Both the position numbers and the translations under genes were made by a program. Positions 44,002 through 53,651 of a stretch of DNA of 64,000 nt are shown here, in pieces (position 1 is the stretch's first letter; the number at the start of each line of letters is the position of its first letter). The notes below the pieces were generated by a model, which ran no database searches, was not told where the DNA came from, and saw nothing but the letters and a program-made list of their open reading frames with translations. Location: positions 310,001 to 374,000 of the forward strand of contig NZ_JAROCB010000004.1 in assembly GCF_030433675.1 (NCBI RefSeq), written 5' to 3'. Origin of the DNA: Leifsonia virtsii. Its GTDB lineage: Bacteria > Actinomycetota > Actinomycetes > Actinomycetales > Microbacteriaceae.

Positions 44002-46040
44002 GCATGACCAACGAGACCGTCGCGGCGCTGATCGCCCGCTCCAACCGCCTCGGGTCCGACCCGAAGAACACGAACTATGCCGGCGGCAACACCTCCGCCA
44101 AGGGCACCGAGACCGACCCGGTGACGGGTGAGCCGGTCGAGCTGCTGTGGGTGAAGGGCTCCGGGGGAGACCTCGGCACCCTCACCGAGCAGGGCCTCGC
44201 GGTGCTGCGCCTCGACCGCCTGCGTGCCCTGCAGAACGTCTATCCGGGCGTCGAGCGCGAGGACGAGATGGTGGCTGCCTTCGACTACACCCTCCACGGG
44301 AAGGGCGGTGCGGCGCCGTCGATCGACACGGCAATGCACGGCCTGGTGGATGCGGCACACGTCGACCACCTGCATCCGGACTCCGGTATCGCGATCGCGA
44401 CCGCGGCCGACGGGGAGGAGCTGACGAAGACGATCTTCGGCGGCCGCGTCGTCTGGGTGCCGTGGCGGCGTCCCGGGTTCCAGCTGGGGCTGGACATCGC
44501 CGCGATCAAACAGGCCAACCCGGACGCGATCGGCACCATCCTCGGCGGTCACGGCATCACGGCGTGGGGAGACACGAGCGAGGAGGCGGAGGCCAACTCG
44601 CTGTGGCTCATCCAGACCGCGGCCGACTACATCGCCGAGCACGGGCGTCCGGAGCCGTTCGGCGCGCGCATCCCGGCGAACGAGCCGCTGGATCCGGCTG
44701 AGCGCCGGGCGAAGGCGGCGGCCCTCGCGCCGACCCTTCGCGGGCTGGCGTCGACGGACAAGCCGCAGGTCGGCTCGTTCACTGACGCGGAGGTCGTGCT
44801 CGACTTCCTCGCGTCGGAGGAGCACGTGCGCCTGGGCGCGCTGGGCACCTCGTGCCCGGATCACTTCCTGCGGACGAAGGTGAAACCGCTCATCCTCGAC
44901 CTCCCGGCCGACGCGTCCATCGAGGACTCGATCGCCCGGCTGACGGAACTGCACGAGCAGTACCGCGCCGAGTACACCGCCTACTACGAGAAGTACGCGA
45001 CCCCGGAGTCGCCCGCGATGCGCGGCGCCGACCCGGCGATCGTGCTCATCCCCGGCGTCGGGATGTTCTCCTACGGCAAGGACAAGCAGACCGCCCGCGT
45101 GGCAGGCGAGTTCTACATCAACGCGATCAACGTCATGCGCGGCGCCGAGGCGATCTCCTCGTACGCGCCGATCCCGGAGTCGGAGAAGTTCCGGATCGAG
45201 TACTGGGCGCTGGAGGAGGCCAAGTTGCAGCGCCTCCCGAAGCCGAAATCCCACGCCGGTCGCATCGCGCTCGTCACGGGCGCTGCCTCGGGCATCGGTA
45301 AGGCGATCGCGACCCGCCTCGCGGCGGAGGGCGCGTGCGTCGTGATCGCCGACCTCGACCTCGGGAAGGCGCGGGCCGCAGCGGCGCAACTCGGCGGAAC
45401 GGACGTGGCGATCGGGGTGGCGGCGAACGTCACCAGCGAGTCCGACATCCAGGCGGGCATCCAGGAGGCGCTGCTGCAGTTCGGCGGCCTCGACCTGATC
45501 GTCAACAACGCGGGCCTGTCCATCTCGAAGCCGCTGCTGGAGACCACCGAGGCGGATTGGGACCTGCAGCACGACGTCATGGCCAAGGGCTCGTTCCTGG
45601 TCTCGAAGGCCGCGGCGAAGGTCCTCATCGAGCAGGGCCTCGGCGGCGACATCGTCTACATCTCTTCGAAGAACTCCGTCTTCGCCGGCCCGAACAACAT
45701 CGCCTACTCGGCGACGAAGGCCGACCAGGCACACCAGGTGCGGCTGCTCGCGGCCGAGCTCGGCGACCACGGGGTGAAGGTCAACGGCATCAACCCCGAC
45801 GGCGTCGTGCGCGGGTCCGGCATCTTCGCCGGCGGCTGGGGCGCCAAGCGCGCCGCGGTCTACGGCGTGCCGGAGGAGGAGCTGGGCAAGTACTACGCCC
45901 AGCGCACGCTGCTCAAGCGCGAGGTGCTGCCCGAGAACGTCGCCAACGCGGTCGCGGTGCTGACCTCGGCGGACCTCGACCACACGACGGGTCTGCATAT
46001 CCCGGTCGACGCCGGAGTCGCGGCGGCCTTCCTGCGATGA
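43998..46040 (+). CDS. rhaD: Bifunctional rhamnulose-1-phosphate aldolase/short-chain dehydrogenase
   Basis: 680 aa fusion. The N-terminal class II aldolase domain (about residues 1-400, NTNYAGGNTSAKG, zinc His in DHLHPDSG and GGHGITAWG) would split rhamnulose-1-phosphate to dihydroxyacetone phosphate and L-lactaldehyde. The C-terminal SDR domain (GRIALVTGAASGIGKAI, NNAGLS, YSATK) would oxidise lactaldehyde to lactate. GTG 43998 or ATG 44004 start; GTG overlaps rhaI as GTGA. The fusion is known from rhizobia and actinobacteria. Confidence 0.94.
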   Translation: MSMTNETVAALIARSNRLGSDPKNTNYAGGNTSAKGTETDPVTGEPVELLWVKGSGGDLGTLTEQGLAVLRLDRLRALQNVYPGVEREDEMVAAFDYTLHGKGGAAPSIDTAMHGLVDAAHVDHLHPDSGIAIATAADGEELTKTIFGGRVVWVPWRRPGFQLGLDIAAIKQANPDAIGTILGGHGITAWGDTSEEAEANSLWLIQTAADYIAEHGRPEPFGARIPANEPLDPAERRAKAAALAPTLRGLASTDKPQVGSFTDAEVVLDFLASEEHVRLGALGTSCPDHFLRTKVKPLILDLPADASIEDSIARLTELHEQYRAEYTAYYEKYATPESPAMRGADPAIVLIPGVGMFSYGKDKQTARVAGEFYINAINVMRGAEAISSYAPIPESEKFRIEYWALEEAKLQRLPKPKSHAGRIALVTGAASGIGKAIATRLAAEGACVVIADLDLGKARAAAAQLGGTDVAIGVAANVTSESDIQAGIQEALLQFGGLDLIVNNAGLSISKPLLETTEADWDLQHDVMAKGSFLVSKAAAKVLIEQGLGGDIVYISSKNSVFAGPNNIAYSATKADQAHQVRLLAAELGDHGVKVNGINPDGVVRGSGIFAGGWGAKRAAVYGVPEEELGKYYAQRTLLKREVLPENVANAVAVLTSADLDHTTGLHIPVDAGVAAAFLR

Positions 46041-47491
46041 GCGGCACGACCGGCACCGTCGCCGCGGTCGACCTGGGCGCCACCAGCGGCCGGGTGATGC
46101 ACGCCCGGGTCGGCGCCGACACGCTGGAGCTGACCGAGGCCGCGCGCTTCCTCAACACGCCCGTGCGGGTGTGGGAGGGGGAGCGGGCCGCACTGCACTG
46201 GGATGTCATGGGACTGTTCTCGAGCGTGCTGGAGGGTCTCGGAACGGTCGCCCGGTCGGATGCCGCCCTCGCCTCCATCGGCGTGGACGCGTGGGCCGTC
46301 GACTACGGTCTGCTGCGGGGCGGCCGTCTGCTCGGCGAGCCGTACCACTACCGCGACGAGCGCACCGCGCGCGGGGTCGACCTCGTGCACGCGGCGGTGC
46401 CCCCGGCCGAGCTGTACCGGGAGGGCGGGCTGCAGTTCCTGCCGTTCAACTCGCTGTACCAGCTCGCGCTGGATGCGGCCGACGGCGCGCTGGCCGCTGC
46501 CGACCGGTTCCTGCTGATCCCGGACCTGATCGCGTACTGGCTGACCGGCAGCCAGCACGCCGAGCGCACCAACGCGTCCACCACCGGCCTGCTGACCGCC
46601 GACGGCGCGTGGAACAACGCGCTGATCGAGCGGCTCGGCCTGCCGCGCACGGCCTTCCCGGAACTCGTCGACGCAGGCACACCGGTCGGACGGCTGCTTC
46701 CCTCGCTCGGGCACGACCTGCCGTTCGCCGGCGCCGGCCCGACGGTCACCGCGGTCGGCTCGCACGACACCGCGTCCGCCGTCGTCGCGGTGCCGATGGA
46801 CGCGTCCCGCGCCGCCTACATCTCGTGCGGCACCTGGGGCCTGGTCGGCGTCGAGCTCGAGCAGCGGGTCCTCTCCGAGGAGGGACGCGCCGCGAACTTC
46901 ACCAACGAGGGCGGCGTCGACGGCCGCATCCGCTACCTGCACAACGTCATGGGGCTGTGGCTGCTCAGCGAGTCCATCCGCGAGTGGCAGCGCCGCGGAC
47001 TCCACGTCGACCTGCCCGGGCTGCTCGCGGAGGCCGCCGAACTGCCGCGGCCGGCCGAGGTGTTCGACGCGGAGGACCCGCGCTTCCTGGCCCCGGGCGA
47101 CATGCCCGCGCGGATCACCGGCTGGTTCGAGGAACGCGGGCTGCGCGCCCCGGCCTCGCCGGCCGGGATGGTCCGCGTCATCGTGGAGAGCCTGGCCGCC
47201 GCATTCGCCGCCACCGTGCAGCAGGCGGCGGCGCTCACCGGCGTGCCCGTCGAGGCCATCCACATCGTCGGCGGGGGAGCGCGCAACGCCCTCCTCTGCC
47301 AGGCGACCGCCGACCGCGCGGGCCTCCCCGTGCTCGCAGGACCCGTGGAGGCGACCGCCATCGGCAACGTCCTCGTCCAGGCCCGCGCCGCGGGACTCCT
47401 CAGCGGTGACCTGGAGACCCTCCGCGCCCTGGTCGCCCGCACCACCCCGATCGTCCGCTACACCCCCGATAGGATCCTCGTCCATGGTTGA
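46037..47491 (+). CDS. rhaB: Rhamnulokinase
   Basis: ATP-dependent phosphorylation of L-rhamnulose, FGGY kinase family, 484 aa. N-lobe phosphate motif [13 protein letters not shown]; catalytic-region [12 protein letters not shown]-lobe [24 protein letters not shown] and the adenosine site [20 protein letters not shown] overlaps the aldolase stop (ATGA). Its last 20 bases hold a -10 element for the next gene. Confidence 0.94.
   Translation: MSGTTGTVAAVDLGATSGRVMHARVGADTLELTEAARFLNTPVRVWEGERAALHWDVMGLFSSVLEGLGTVARSDAALASIGVDAWAVDYGLLRGGRLLGEPYHYRDERTARGVDLVHAAVPPAELYREGGLQFLPFNSLYQLALDAADGALAAADRFLLIPDLIAYWLTGSQHAERTNASTTGLLTADGAWNNALIERLGLPRTAFPELVDAGTPVGRLLPSLGHDLPFAGAGPTVTAVGSHDTASAVVAVPMDASRAAYISCGTWGLVGVELEQRVLSEEGRAANFTNEGGVDGRIRYLHNVMGLWLLSESIREWQRRGLHVDLPGLLAEAAELPRPAEVFDAEDPRFLAPGDMPARITGWFEERGLRAPASPAGMVRVIVESLAAAFAATVQQAAALTGVPVEAIHIVGGGARNALLCQATADRAGLPVLAGPVEATAIGNVLVQARAAGLLSGDLETLRALVARTTPIVRYTPDRILVHG
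47470..47475 (+). promoter_or_regulatory. Internal -10 element (TAGGAT) for lldD
   Basis: TAGGAT within the final codons of rhaB, eight bases before the ATG at 47484; gives the lactate dehydrogenase gene its own leaderless promoter besides operon read-through. Confidence 0.35.
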
Positions 47492-48740
47492 TCGTCAGTT
47501 TCCGCGTCCGGCGGAGTTGCTGGAACTCATGCAGTTCAAGAAGCCGGAGCTCGATCTGAAGAAGCGTCGTCTGGAGTCGGCGTTGACGATCGAGGACCTG
47601 CGGCGGATCGCTCGCCGTAGGACGCCGAAGGCGGCGTTCGATTACACCGAGGGTGCCGCGGAGGGGGAGCTGTCGTTGGCGAGGGCCAGGCAGGCGTTCC
47701 AGGATGTGGAGTTCCACCCCTCGATCCTGAAGGACGTGTCGACGGTGGACACCTCGTGTCAGATCTGGGGTGGGCCGTCGGCGTTGCCGTTCGGGATCGC
47801 GCCGACCGGGTTCACCCGGTTGATGCAGACCGAGGGCGAGACCGCCGGCGCGGGGGCTGCCGGGGCGGCCGGGATCCCGTTCACGCTGTCGACGTTGGGG
47901 ACGACGTCGATCGAGGGGGTGAAGGCGGCGAACCCGACCGGGCGGAACTGGTTCCAGTTGTATGTGATGCGGCAGAAGGAGATCAGCTACGGGCTGGTCG
48001 AGCGGGCCGCGCAGGCGGGGTTCGACACCCTGTTCTTCACCGTGGACACCCCGGTGGCGGGGGCGCGGTTGCGGGACAAGCGCAACGGGTTCTCCATCCC
48101 ACCCCAGCTGACCCTGGGCACGATCGTGAACGCGATCCCCAGGCCGTGGTGGTGGTACGACTTCCTGACCACCCCGAAACTGGAGTTCGCGTCCCTGTCC
48201 GCGACCGGCGGCACCGTCGGCGACCTCCTCAACGCCGCCATGGACCCCTCCATCGACTACGACGACCTCGCCGAGATCCGGGCGCTCTGGCCCGGGAAAC
48301 TCGTCATCAAAGGCGTGCAGACCCTGGAGGACGCGAAGACGCTCACCGACCACGGCGTCGACGGCATCGTGCTCTCCAACCACGGCGGACGGCAACTGGA
48401 CCGAGCCCCCATCCCCTTCCACCTCCTCCCGGACGTGGCCCGCGAAGTCGGCCACCACACGGAGATCGCGGTCGACACCGGGATCATGAACGGCGCCGAC
48501 ATCATCGCCGCCTACGCCCTCGGCGCCAAATTCACCCTCATCGGCCGCGCCTACCTCTACGGGCTCATGGCCGGCGGCCGCGCCGGCGTCGACCGCACCA
48601 TCCACATCCTCGCCGACCAACTCGTGCGCACCATGAAACTCCTCCAAGTCCGCACCCTCGACGAACTCACCCCCGCCCACGTCACCCAACTCACCCGACT
48701 CCACCCCCTCCACCACACGACCACCCCCATCGACGCGTAA
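47484..48740 (+). CDS. lldD: FMN-dependent L-lactate dehydrogenase/alpha-hydroxy-acid oxidase
   Basis: Oxidises L-lactate to pyruvate, completing rhamnose breakdown to central metabolites. 418 aa. FMN TIM barrel: [44 protein letters not shown] (Lys), the catalytic His in [21 protein letters not shown]. Overlaps rhaB by eight bases. Odd feature: codons end mostly in G with GAG/CAG/AAG in the first half, but in C with GAA/CAA/AAA after about 48100-48300, as though two gene halves of different origin were joined. The protein is intact throughout. Confidence 0.92.
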   Translation: MVDRQFPRPAELLELMQFKKPELDLKKRRLESALTIEDLRRIARRRTPKAAFDYTEGAAEGELSLARARQAFQDVEFHPSILKDVSTVDTSCQIWGGPSALPFGIAPTGFTRLMQTEGETAGAGAAGAAGIPFTLSTLGTTSIEGVKAANPTGRNWFQLYVMRQKEISYGLVERAAQAGFDTLFFTVDTPVAGARLRDKRNGFSIPPQLTLGTIVNAIPRPWWWYDFLTTPKLEFASLSATGGTVGDLLNAAMDPSIDYDDLAEIRALWPGKLVIKGVQTLEDAKTLTDHGVDGIVLSNHGGRQLDRAPIPFHLLPDVAREVGHHTEIAVDTGIMNGADIIAAYALGAKFTLIGRAYLYGLMAGGRAGVDRTIHILADQLVRTMKLLQVRTLDELTPAHVTQLTRLHPLHHTTTPIDA

Positions 48741-48744
48741 CCAC

Positions 48745-48793
48745 TCGTGCCGAATGAGCGGTATTCGTCACGAATACCGCTCATTCGGCACGA
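48745..48793. terminator. 49-nt perfect hairpin with TTCGTCACGAA core, bidirectional terminator candidate
   Basis: Two exactly complementary 24-nt arms around one central C, filling the gap between convergent lldD and the gene ending at 48806. The core TTCGTCACGAA links it to the repeats at 8148 and 11934-11984. Confidence 0.75.
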
Positions 48794-48805
48794 ATCACGG
48801 AGAGG

Positions 48806-49102
48806 TCAGCGGGGCTCGAACTCGTAGACGACGGCCGACCAGTGGTCGTCGCCGAGCTCGTCCCACGACTCGGGACCGTGGTAGGCGAGCCGGTACTGCG
48901 CGGCGAGGATCGGGCCGAGCAGGTCGAGCACGTCCGGTCGGAACGGCGTCCCGGGCGGGAAGCCCAGGCCGAAGCTGTGGATGATGCTGTCGTCTGCCGC
49001 CCGCAGCCACACGCCCCAGCCCTGCGAGACGGGCATCGCGACCACGCGGAAGACGTGCGCGGGATCGTAGTCGGAGGGGAGGGCGTCCGGCGGCTGCGTC
49101 AT
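48806..49102 (-). CDS. Hypothetical protein, 98 aa
   Basis: Small soluble protein (SQGWGVWLRAADDSIIHSFG, then AAQYRLAYHGPESWDELGDDHW). ATG 49102 follows a minus-strand TAGCGT element (49110-49115) by seven bases, again a leaderless arrangement. No domain recognised; divergent from marR. Confidence 0.65.
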   Translation of the reverse strand: MTQPPDALPSDYDPAHVFRVVAMPVSQGWGVWLRAADDSIIHSFGLGFPPGTPFRPDVLDLLGPILAAQYRLAYHGPESWDELGDDHWSAVVYEFEPR

Positions 49103-49164
49103 GCAGCCAACGCTACAAGCGCAGGCGAGCGCGTGGGAACAATCCGCGCCCGGCGATGGTTGAT

Positions 49165-49174
49165 TGACGTGTCA
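49165..49174. promoter_or_regulatory. Palindrome TGACGTGTCA upstream of marR
   Basis: Perfect 10-bp palindrome 19 bp before the marR ATG; possible MarR autoregulatory site. Confidence 0.35.
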
Positions 49175-49193
49175 GCTACTTCAGAAGGATGAC

Positions 49194-49694
49194 ATGCCCC
49201 CCACTGCGACGTCCGAACGCCTCACCGAGCGCGAGCTCACGGTCTGGCGCTCCCTGCTCGACACGACGACCGACCTGCGGCGGCTGCTGGCCGCCGAACT
49301 GCAGCAGGTCGAGCTGTCGCCGGGCGACTACGCGGTGCTGCTCGCGCTCACCGAGGCCGACGAGCGCACCCTCCGCTCCTCCGAGCTGGCCGACGCGATC
49401 GACTGGGAGCGCAGCCGCCTCTCGCACCACCTGGGGCGCATGGAGCGGCGCGGCCTGATCCGCCGCACCGACTGCCCCGGCGACAATCGCGGCGCGCTGG
49501 TCCTCCTCACCGAGGACGGGTTCGAGGCCATCCGGCGTGCGTCCGGCCCGCACCTGCGCGCCGTGAAGCGGCTCTTCGCCGACGCTCTCGACCCGCAGCA
49601 GCTCGACGCGCTCGCGGCCGTGCTCGGCAGCATCCGCACCCACCTCGACGCCACCCACCTCGACAGCACCGACCAGGAAGGAGACCGCGCATGA
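49194..49694 (+). CDS. MarR family transcriptional regulator
   Basis: 166 aa winged-helix regulator: SPGDYAVLLALTEADERTLRSSELADAIDWERSRLSHHLGRMERRGLIRR is the family core, of which SSELADAIDWERSRLSHHLG is the recognition region, followed by wing DCPGDNRGALVLLTEDG. RBS AGAAGGA precedes the ATG at 49194. Its stop overlaps the reductase start by four bases, so the pair is an operon. Probably controls that gene in response to a small phenolic or redox signal (inference). Confidence 0.9.
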   Translation: MPPTATSERLTERELTVWRSLLDTTTDLRRLLAAELQQVELSPGDYAVLLALTEADERTLRSSELADAIDWERSRLSHHLGRMERRGLIRRTDCPGDNRGALVLLTEDGFEAIRRASGPHLRAVKRLFADALDPQQLDALAAVLGSIRTHLDATHLDSTDQEGDRA

Positions 49695-50362
49695 CCACCA
49701 TCACGGAGCGGCCGCGCGTCGCCATCCTCGGCGTCGGGCACGTCGGCTCGGCCCTCGCCCGCATCCTGATCGACGCCGGCTACCCGGTGGATGTGGCGGC
49801 CTCGGGCGACCCGCAGCGCATCCAGCTGATCGCGTCCGTCGTCATGCCCGGCGCCCGTCCGCGCTGGGCGGCGGAGGCCGTCGCCGACGCCGACATCGTC
49901 ATCCTGGCCATCCCGCTGCACCGGTTCGCCGGACTTCACCGGGGGATGCTCGACGGCAAGCTGGTGGTCGACTCCATGAACTATTGGGCGCCGACCGACG
50001 GCGTGCAGCCGCTGTTCGAGGACGACGAGTCCACCAGCAGCGAGGTCGTCCAGCGCGAGCTGGCCGGCGCTTCGGTCGTCAAGACCTTCAACCACATCGG
50101 CTACCACGAGATGGAGGAGGACCGCCGGCCCGCCGGCGATGCCGACCGTCGCGCGCTCGGCATCGCCTCCGACGATCCCGAAGCGGCCGCGCGCATCGCC
50201 GCCCTCGTCGACGACGCGGGCTACGACGCCGTGCTCGTGGAGTCGCTCCGCGACGGCGTCGCCTTCGAGCCGGGCGGTCCCGTCTTCGGGGCGCGGCTCG
50301 GCGCCGCCGACTTCCGCGCGGCCGTCGCCGGCGAGCTGCTGCCGGTCGAGACCGCGGCGTAA
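49691..50362 (+). CDS. NADPH-dependent F420 reductase-type oxidoreductase
   Basis: 223 aa Rossmann protein. The dinucleotide motif VAILGVGHVGSALARILIDAG is near residue 9 (shown as GVGHVGSALA). VILAIPLHRF and VVDSMNYWAP are typical of the F420-oxidoreductase/TrkA-N-like family. FNHIGYHEMEEDRRP contacts substrate in relatives. The true cofactor partner (F420 or another substrate) is open. ATG overlaps marR stop as ATGA. Confidence 0.85.
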   Translation: MTTITERPRVAILGVGHVGSALARILIDAGYPVDVAASGDPQRIQLIASVVMPGARPRWAAEAVADADIVILAIPLHRFAGLHRGMLDGKLVVDSMNYWAPTDGVQPLFEDDESTSSEVVQRELAGASVVKTFNHIGYHEMEEDRRPAGDADRRALGIASDDPEAAARIAALVDDAGYDAVLVESLRDGVAFEPGGPVFGARLGAADFRAAVAGELLPVETAA

Positions 50363-50380
50363 CGGCGGACGGAATCGGTT

Positions 50381-50396
50381 CGAATCTCCGACCGAA
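50381..50396 (-). repeat. Second copy of TTCGGTCGGAGATTCG (minus strand)
   Basis: Exact 16-nt match to 35897-35912, situated between the convergent reductase and GH13 genes. Confidence 0.5.
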
Positions 50397-50401
50397 GGGC
50401 C

Positions 50402-52696
50402 CTACTCGGCCGACGGTCGGGCCAGCACCAGGAAGCGGGCCCCGTAGGCGGGGATGCTGAGCGGGAAGCTGGCCAGGTCGTCCACCGTCCCCACCTCGCG
50501 GCCGTCCGCCGCATCCGTCACCGTCGCCCGGTGCGGGAGCGCCTCCGAGCGGACCGTGCCGTCGACCGCGCTGTCCGTCATGTTGAGCACCGTCAGCTGC
50601 ACCACCGGCAGGCCCTGCTCGTCGAGCGCCTCCAGCTCGTGCACCATGACCAGCATCCCGGGGTGGGCGACGTCGGGCACGTCCACCTGGCGCGCGGTCG
50701 CGATGCCGAACCGGTTCCGGATGCGCAGCAGCTCGCGCAGCCGGCTCGCGAACGAGGTCTTCCGCTTCAGCTGCTCCGGCAGCGTGCCGTAGAGGGCGCG
50801 CGCCCGCGGCATCCCGGACGCCGACCGCTCTGCCTCCGGGGCGACGCCGAGCAGGTCGTGCGCCCCGCGCTCCACCCAGCGGGTGTCGCCGTCCGCGATC
50901 AGGTCGGCGACCTCGTCCCGGGGGAGCGTCAGGGCGCCGAGCAGATCCCAGCCGGAGAGGGCGAACACGCCGGGCTGCCACGCGTTGAAGGCCGCGAGCA
51001 GCAGGTGGGCGTCGCGGATCGCCGGGACGTCGCCGTCCCCGATCGAGTCGAGCGTCGCGTGCCCCCGGGTCGCCGCGATGAGGGATGCAGTGGTGCAGGC
51101 GATCCCGTTCGTCGTGAACACGAGGTTGTAGTCGGCCGCAGGCTCCGTGATGGCCTCGACGAGGTCCTGCCGGATGCGCTGGGCCAGCTCGCCGCCGGTG
51201 ATCTCTTCGCCGCGGAACGTGTACACGTCGTTCTGGTGCAGCGTCGCCCAGTGCACCAGCTCGTAGGTGAGCTCATCGTGGTTCTGCATCCCGTGGACGA
51301 GGCTGACGGGTTCGACGCCGAGCTGCAGCGAGGTGCGCAGCGTGAGCCGCAGGAACTCGGTGTCGCCGGTGGCGAGGGCGTGGTGGTACGCGGGTCGGTT
51401 GATGAAGTCGTACGACAGGTCCGCCCCGACCGCGCCGGTGTCGCGGATGTCCTCGACCGTCAGGTTGAGCTCCTGGAACGTGAAGCCGCCGACCTTGCGC
51501 ACCATCCCGGCGATGATGTGGTTGGCCGCGTGCGACAGCGGGTGACCCTCCGACCAGGCCGGCATCCCTTCCGCGCTCTTCTCCACGCCGAGGAAGCCGT
51601 TGGCATCGAGGCGCAGGGCGCTGGTGCCGAGGTCGCCGAGGGAGTGCAGCGCGTCGCCGATCACCAGCCGCATGCCGGAGAACGTCGGGTCGAGCCAGTT
51701 GACCGACGGCTGGCCCTCCTTGAAGTAGTGCAGGTACACCCAGCGGCGGGTGACGCCGTCGACCCCGATGACCGGCGCCGTGACGCTCCAGTTCGTCTCC
51801 TTGACGCCCGGGGCGAAGAAGATGACGCGCTGCAGCTCGCCGATGATGTAGCCGCGGTCGGCGAGGGAGGCCTCGGTCGCGGCGTCCAGGTTGACCGAGT
51901 CGCGGCCCTCCGGGACCTCGGGCAGCAGGTGCCACTCGTCCGGCGGGATCTCGACCATATGGTAAATGCCGGGGTAGTCCTTGAACGCCATCTCGGCGAG
52001 ACGGAAGTCGGCGCCCTTTCCGGTGTGACCCGGCACGATGTCGTCGATGACGATGCCGCCGTGCTCCTCGGCGACGTCGGTCATGCGGCGGAAAGTCTCC
52101 TCGTCGCCGAAGGCCGGGTCGATCTGGGTGCCGATGCGGTCGAAATGGCCGTCGACGCTGGGGGTCTCCTGCCAGCCGCGGATGCCGCCCGCGCGCTTGA
52201 CGGGGCCGGTGTGGACGCCGTTGATGCCGATCCGCTCGAACGCCGTCCACAGCTCCGGGTCGGCGAGGGCGGTGAGGAACGACTCGCCGGCGCGGGTGAT
52301 GAGCGAGATCGGGTACGCGGTGAACCAGACGTCCGAGGTCGAGACGGCCCGCCGCGCGTCCGGGCGGGCATACGGGTTGCGCCACATGCTCGGGGAGCCG
52401 GAGAGCTGCCTGCTGAGCACGTCCGCGTCCTTGAGCATCGACTGGCGCACCAGCCACTCGACGTAGGCCGGGTTCTGGCCGTTCGCGGCGCGCGGGTCGG
52501 AGAACGTGCGGCGGATGCTGCCGCCGCGGAGGTTCGCCCGCGGTCGCAGCCGGCGCGGCCGGGCGGGATACAGCTGCTCGTCGTAGGTGATCTCCTCCGG
52601 CGGCGCCTCCACCTCCTCGACACCCTCATCCGCAGTGCCGTCGGTCTGCGCCGGCTGCTCGTCCTGCTCGGTCACCTCGGGTGCCTCGTCGTCCAC
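50402..52696 (-). CDS. GH13 alpha-amylase-family protein, trehalose synthase-like
   Basis: 764 aa from GTG 52696, which has AAGGAG five bases upstream. An acidic N-terminal segment (about residues 1-40) precedes the barrel. GH13 features are [15 protein letters not shown] (region I), [14 protein letters not shown] (nucleophile Asp, region II), FTFQELNLT (Glu, region III) and [13 protein letters not shown] (NHD, region IV). The C-terminal beta domain ([16 protein letters not shown]) follows. Overall pattern suggests maltose-trehalose interconversion or related transglucosylation; exact reaction uncertain. No maltokinase lies next to it. Confidence 0.85.
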   Translation of the reverse strand: MDDEAPEVTEQDEQPAQTDGTADEGVEEVEAPPEEITYDEQLYPARPRRLRPRANLRGGSIRRTFSDPRAANGQNPAYVEWLVRQSMLKDADVLSRQLSGSPSMWRNPYARPDARRAVSTSDVWFTAYPISLITRAGESFLTALADPELWTAFERIGINGVHTGPVKRAGGIRGWQETPSVDGHFDRIGTQIDPAFGDEETFRRMTDVAEEHGGIVIDDIVPGHTGKGADFRLAEMAFKDYPGIYHMVEIPPDEWHLLPEVPEGRDSVNLDAATEASLADRGYIIGELQRVIFFAPGVKETNWSVTAPVIGVDGVTRRWVYLHYFKEGQPSVNWLDPTFSGMRLVIGDALHSLGDLGTSALRLDANGFLGVEKSAEGMPAWSEGHPLSHAANHIIAGMVRKVGGFTFQELNLTVEDIRDTGAVGADLSYDFINRPAYHHALATGDTEFLRLTLRTSLQLGVEPVSLVHGMQNHDELTYELVHWATLHQNDVYTFRGEEITGGELAQRIRQDLVEAITEPAADYNLVFTTNGIACTTASLIAATRGHATLDSIGDGDVPAIRDAHLLLAAFNAWQPGVFALSGWDLLGALTLPRDEVADLIADGDTRWVERGAHDLLGVAPEAERSASGMPRARALYGTLPEQLKRKTSFASRLRELLRIRNRFGIATARQVDVPDVAHPGMLVMVHELEALDEQGLPVVQLTVLNMTDSAVDGTVRSEALPHRATVTDAADGREVGTVDDLASFPLSIPAYGARFLVLARPSAE

Positions 52697-52737
52697 TCGG
52701 TCTCCTTCCGTGACTGCCACCGTAGCCCCGTCGCCGG

Positions 52738-53154
52738 TCACTCGCTGAGGCGTTCGATCAGCTGACCCTTCGTCAGCTTCGAGACGTTGCGCAGGCCCCT
52801 GGCGCGGGCGACATCGCGGAGCGCCTGCACGGTCAGCCCGTCGAGCTCCGGGTCGTGCGGCGCTGACGTGGCGGCCGAGCCGGCGAACTCCGCGGCGTCC
52901 TCGACCGTGTCGTCGTGCACGGAGGGGAGCGGAGGGGTGAGGTCGACCGGGGCCGACTCCGGCGCGCCAGGGTCGGCGGCATCGCGGGTGTCCCGCCCGA
53001 CCAGCTCCGCCAGCTCCCGCTCGAGCTTCCGCGCCCGCTTCTCCGCCTTCTTGGAGTCGAGCTTCGCGGCGGCCTTCCTGGCCGCCCCCACCGCCTCCTC
53101 GGCGCGTGCGAACGCCTTCTCCGCCGCCTTCTCCAGCTTCTTCCGCTTCGCCAT
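52738..53154 (-). CDS. Rho N-terminal/SAP-like domain protein, 138 aa
   Basis: A Lys/Ala-rich N-terminal half ([21 protein letters not shown], likely coiled coil, basic) and an acidic linker lead to a C-terminal Rho_N-like helix-extended-helix: [26 protein letters not shown] (quoted in part as [20 protein letters not shown]). This suggests nucleic acid binding. RBS GGAAGGAG precedes ATG 53154. Not a Rho factor: the ATPase part is absent. Upstream of the GH13 gene with a 41-bp gap, perhaps co-transcribed. Confidence 0.75.
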   Translation of the reverse strand: MAKRKKLEKAAEKAFARAEEAVGAARKAAAKLDSKKAEKRARKLERELAELVGRDTRDAADPGAPESAPVDLTPPLPSVHDDTVEDAAEFAGSAATSAPHDPELDGLTVQALRDVARARGLRNVSKLTKGQLIERLSE

Positions 53155-53288
53155 GCCCGCTCCTTCCTCGGCTTCACCCAGCACGGTGCCACGGGCAGCG
53201 GACGAGGGCAAGGCGGCGGCAGGCAACGCGCCTTGAGCGGGTTTGTCAAGCGGCTGCGCCCGGGTTTCTCGCGCCTACCGTCGCGCGC

Positions 53289-53616
53289 ATGAAGCACGTG
53301 ACGTATTCGGAGAAGTCCCTGCTGATCGGCGACGAGGCGGCCGATCTGCTGATGAGCTACGCCACCGTGCTCGGGCGGACCGACGGCACCGACTCGGTGA
53401 CCATCTCCGCGATCGGCGCGGATGGGAACGACGTGCAGGCGACCTTCCTGCTGAACCCGTCGATCGTGCTGATCGATCGTGCTGATGATCGAAACGGCCA
53501 ACACGGATGCGTCCGAGCCGGACAACGAGACCGCGGTGGACTACATGCGTCGGCGCGTGCAGTCGTTGACCCAGCCGTTCGAGCTGGAGACCGACGGCGA
53601 GCCGTTCGAGCACTGA
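53289..53616 (+). pseudogene. Frameshifted small hypothetical gene (13-bp tandem duplication)
   Basis: Starts MKHVTYSEKSLLIGDEAADLL and reads well to NPSIVLID. There the 13-mer TCGATCGTGCTGA is duplicated in tandem (53460-53472, 53473-53485), shifting frame by one. Removing one copy restores a continuous 104-aa protein continuing LMIETANTDASEP...RRRVQSLTQPFELE to the stop at 53614. The function of the ancestor is unknown; it neighbours a DUF7882-like gene, also broken. Confidence 0.8.
53460..53485. repeat. Tandem 13-bp direct duplication inside a pseudogene
   Basis: Two adjacent copies of TCGATCGTGCTGA; typical of replication slippage. It is the frameshifting lesion. Confidence 0.9.
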
Positions 53617-53651
53617 CGTTGCGCCGCCTGTGCACCGAAGGAGGGTGTGGC

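Noticed and set aside
50377-50390. GGTTCGAATCTCC, resembling a tRNA T-arm
   Set aside because: No acceptor, D or anticodon stems fit around it; it belongs to the dispersed 16-nt motif instead.
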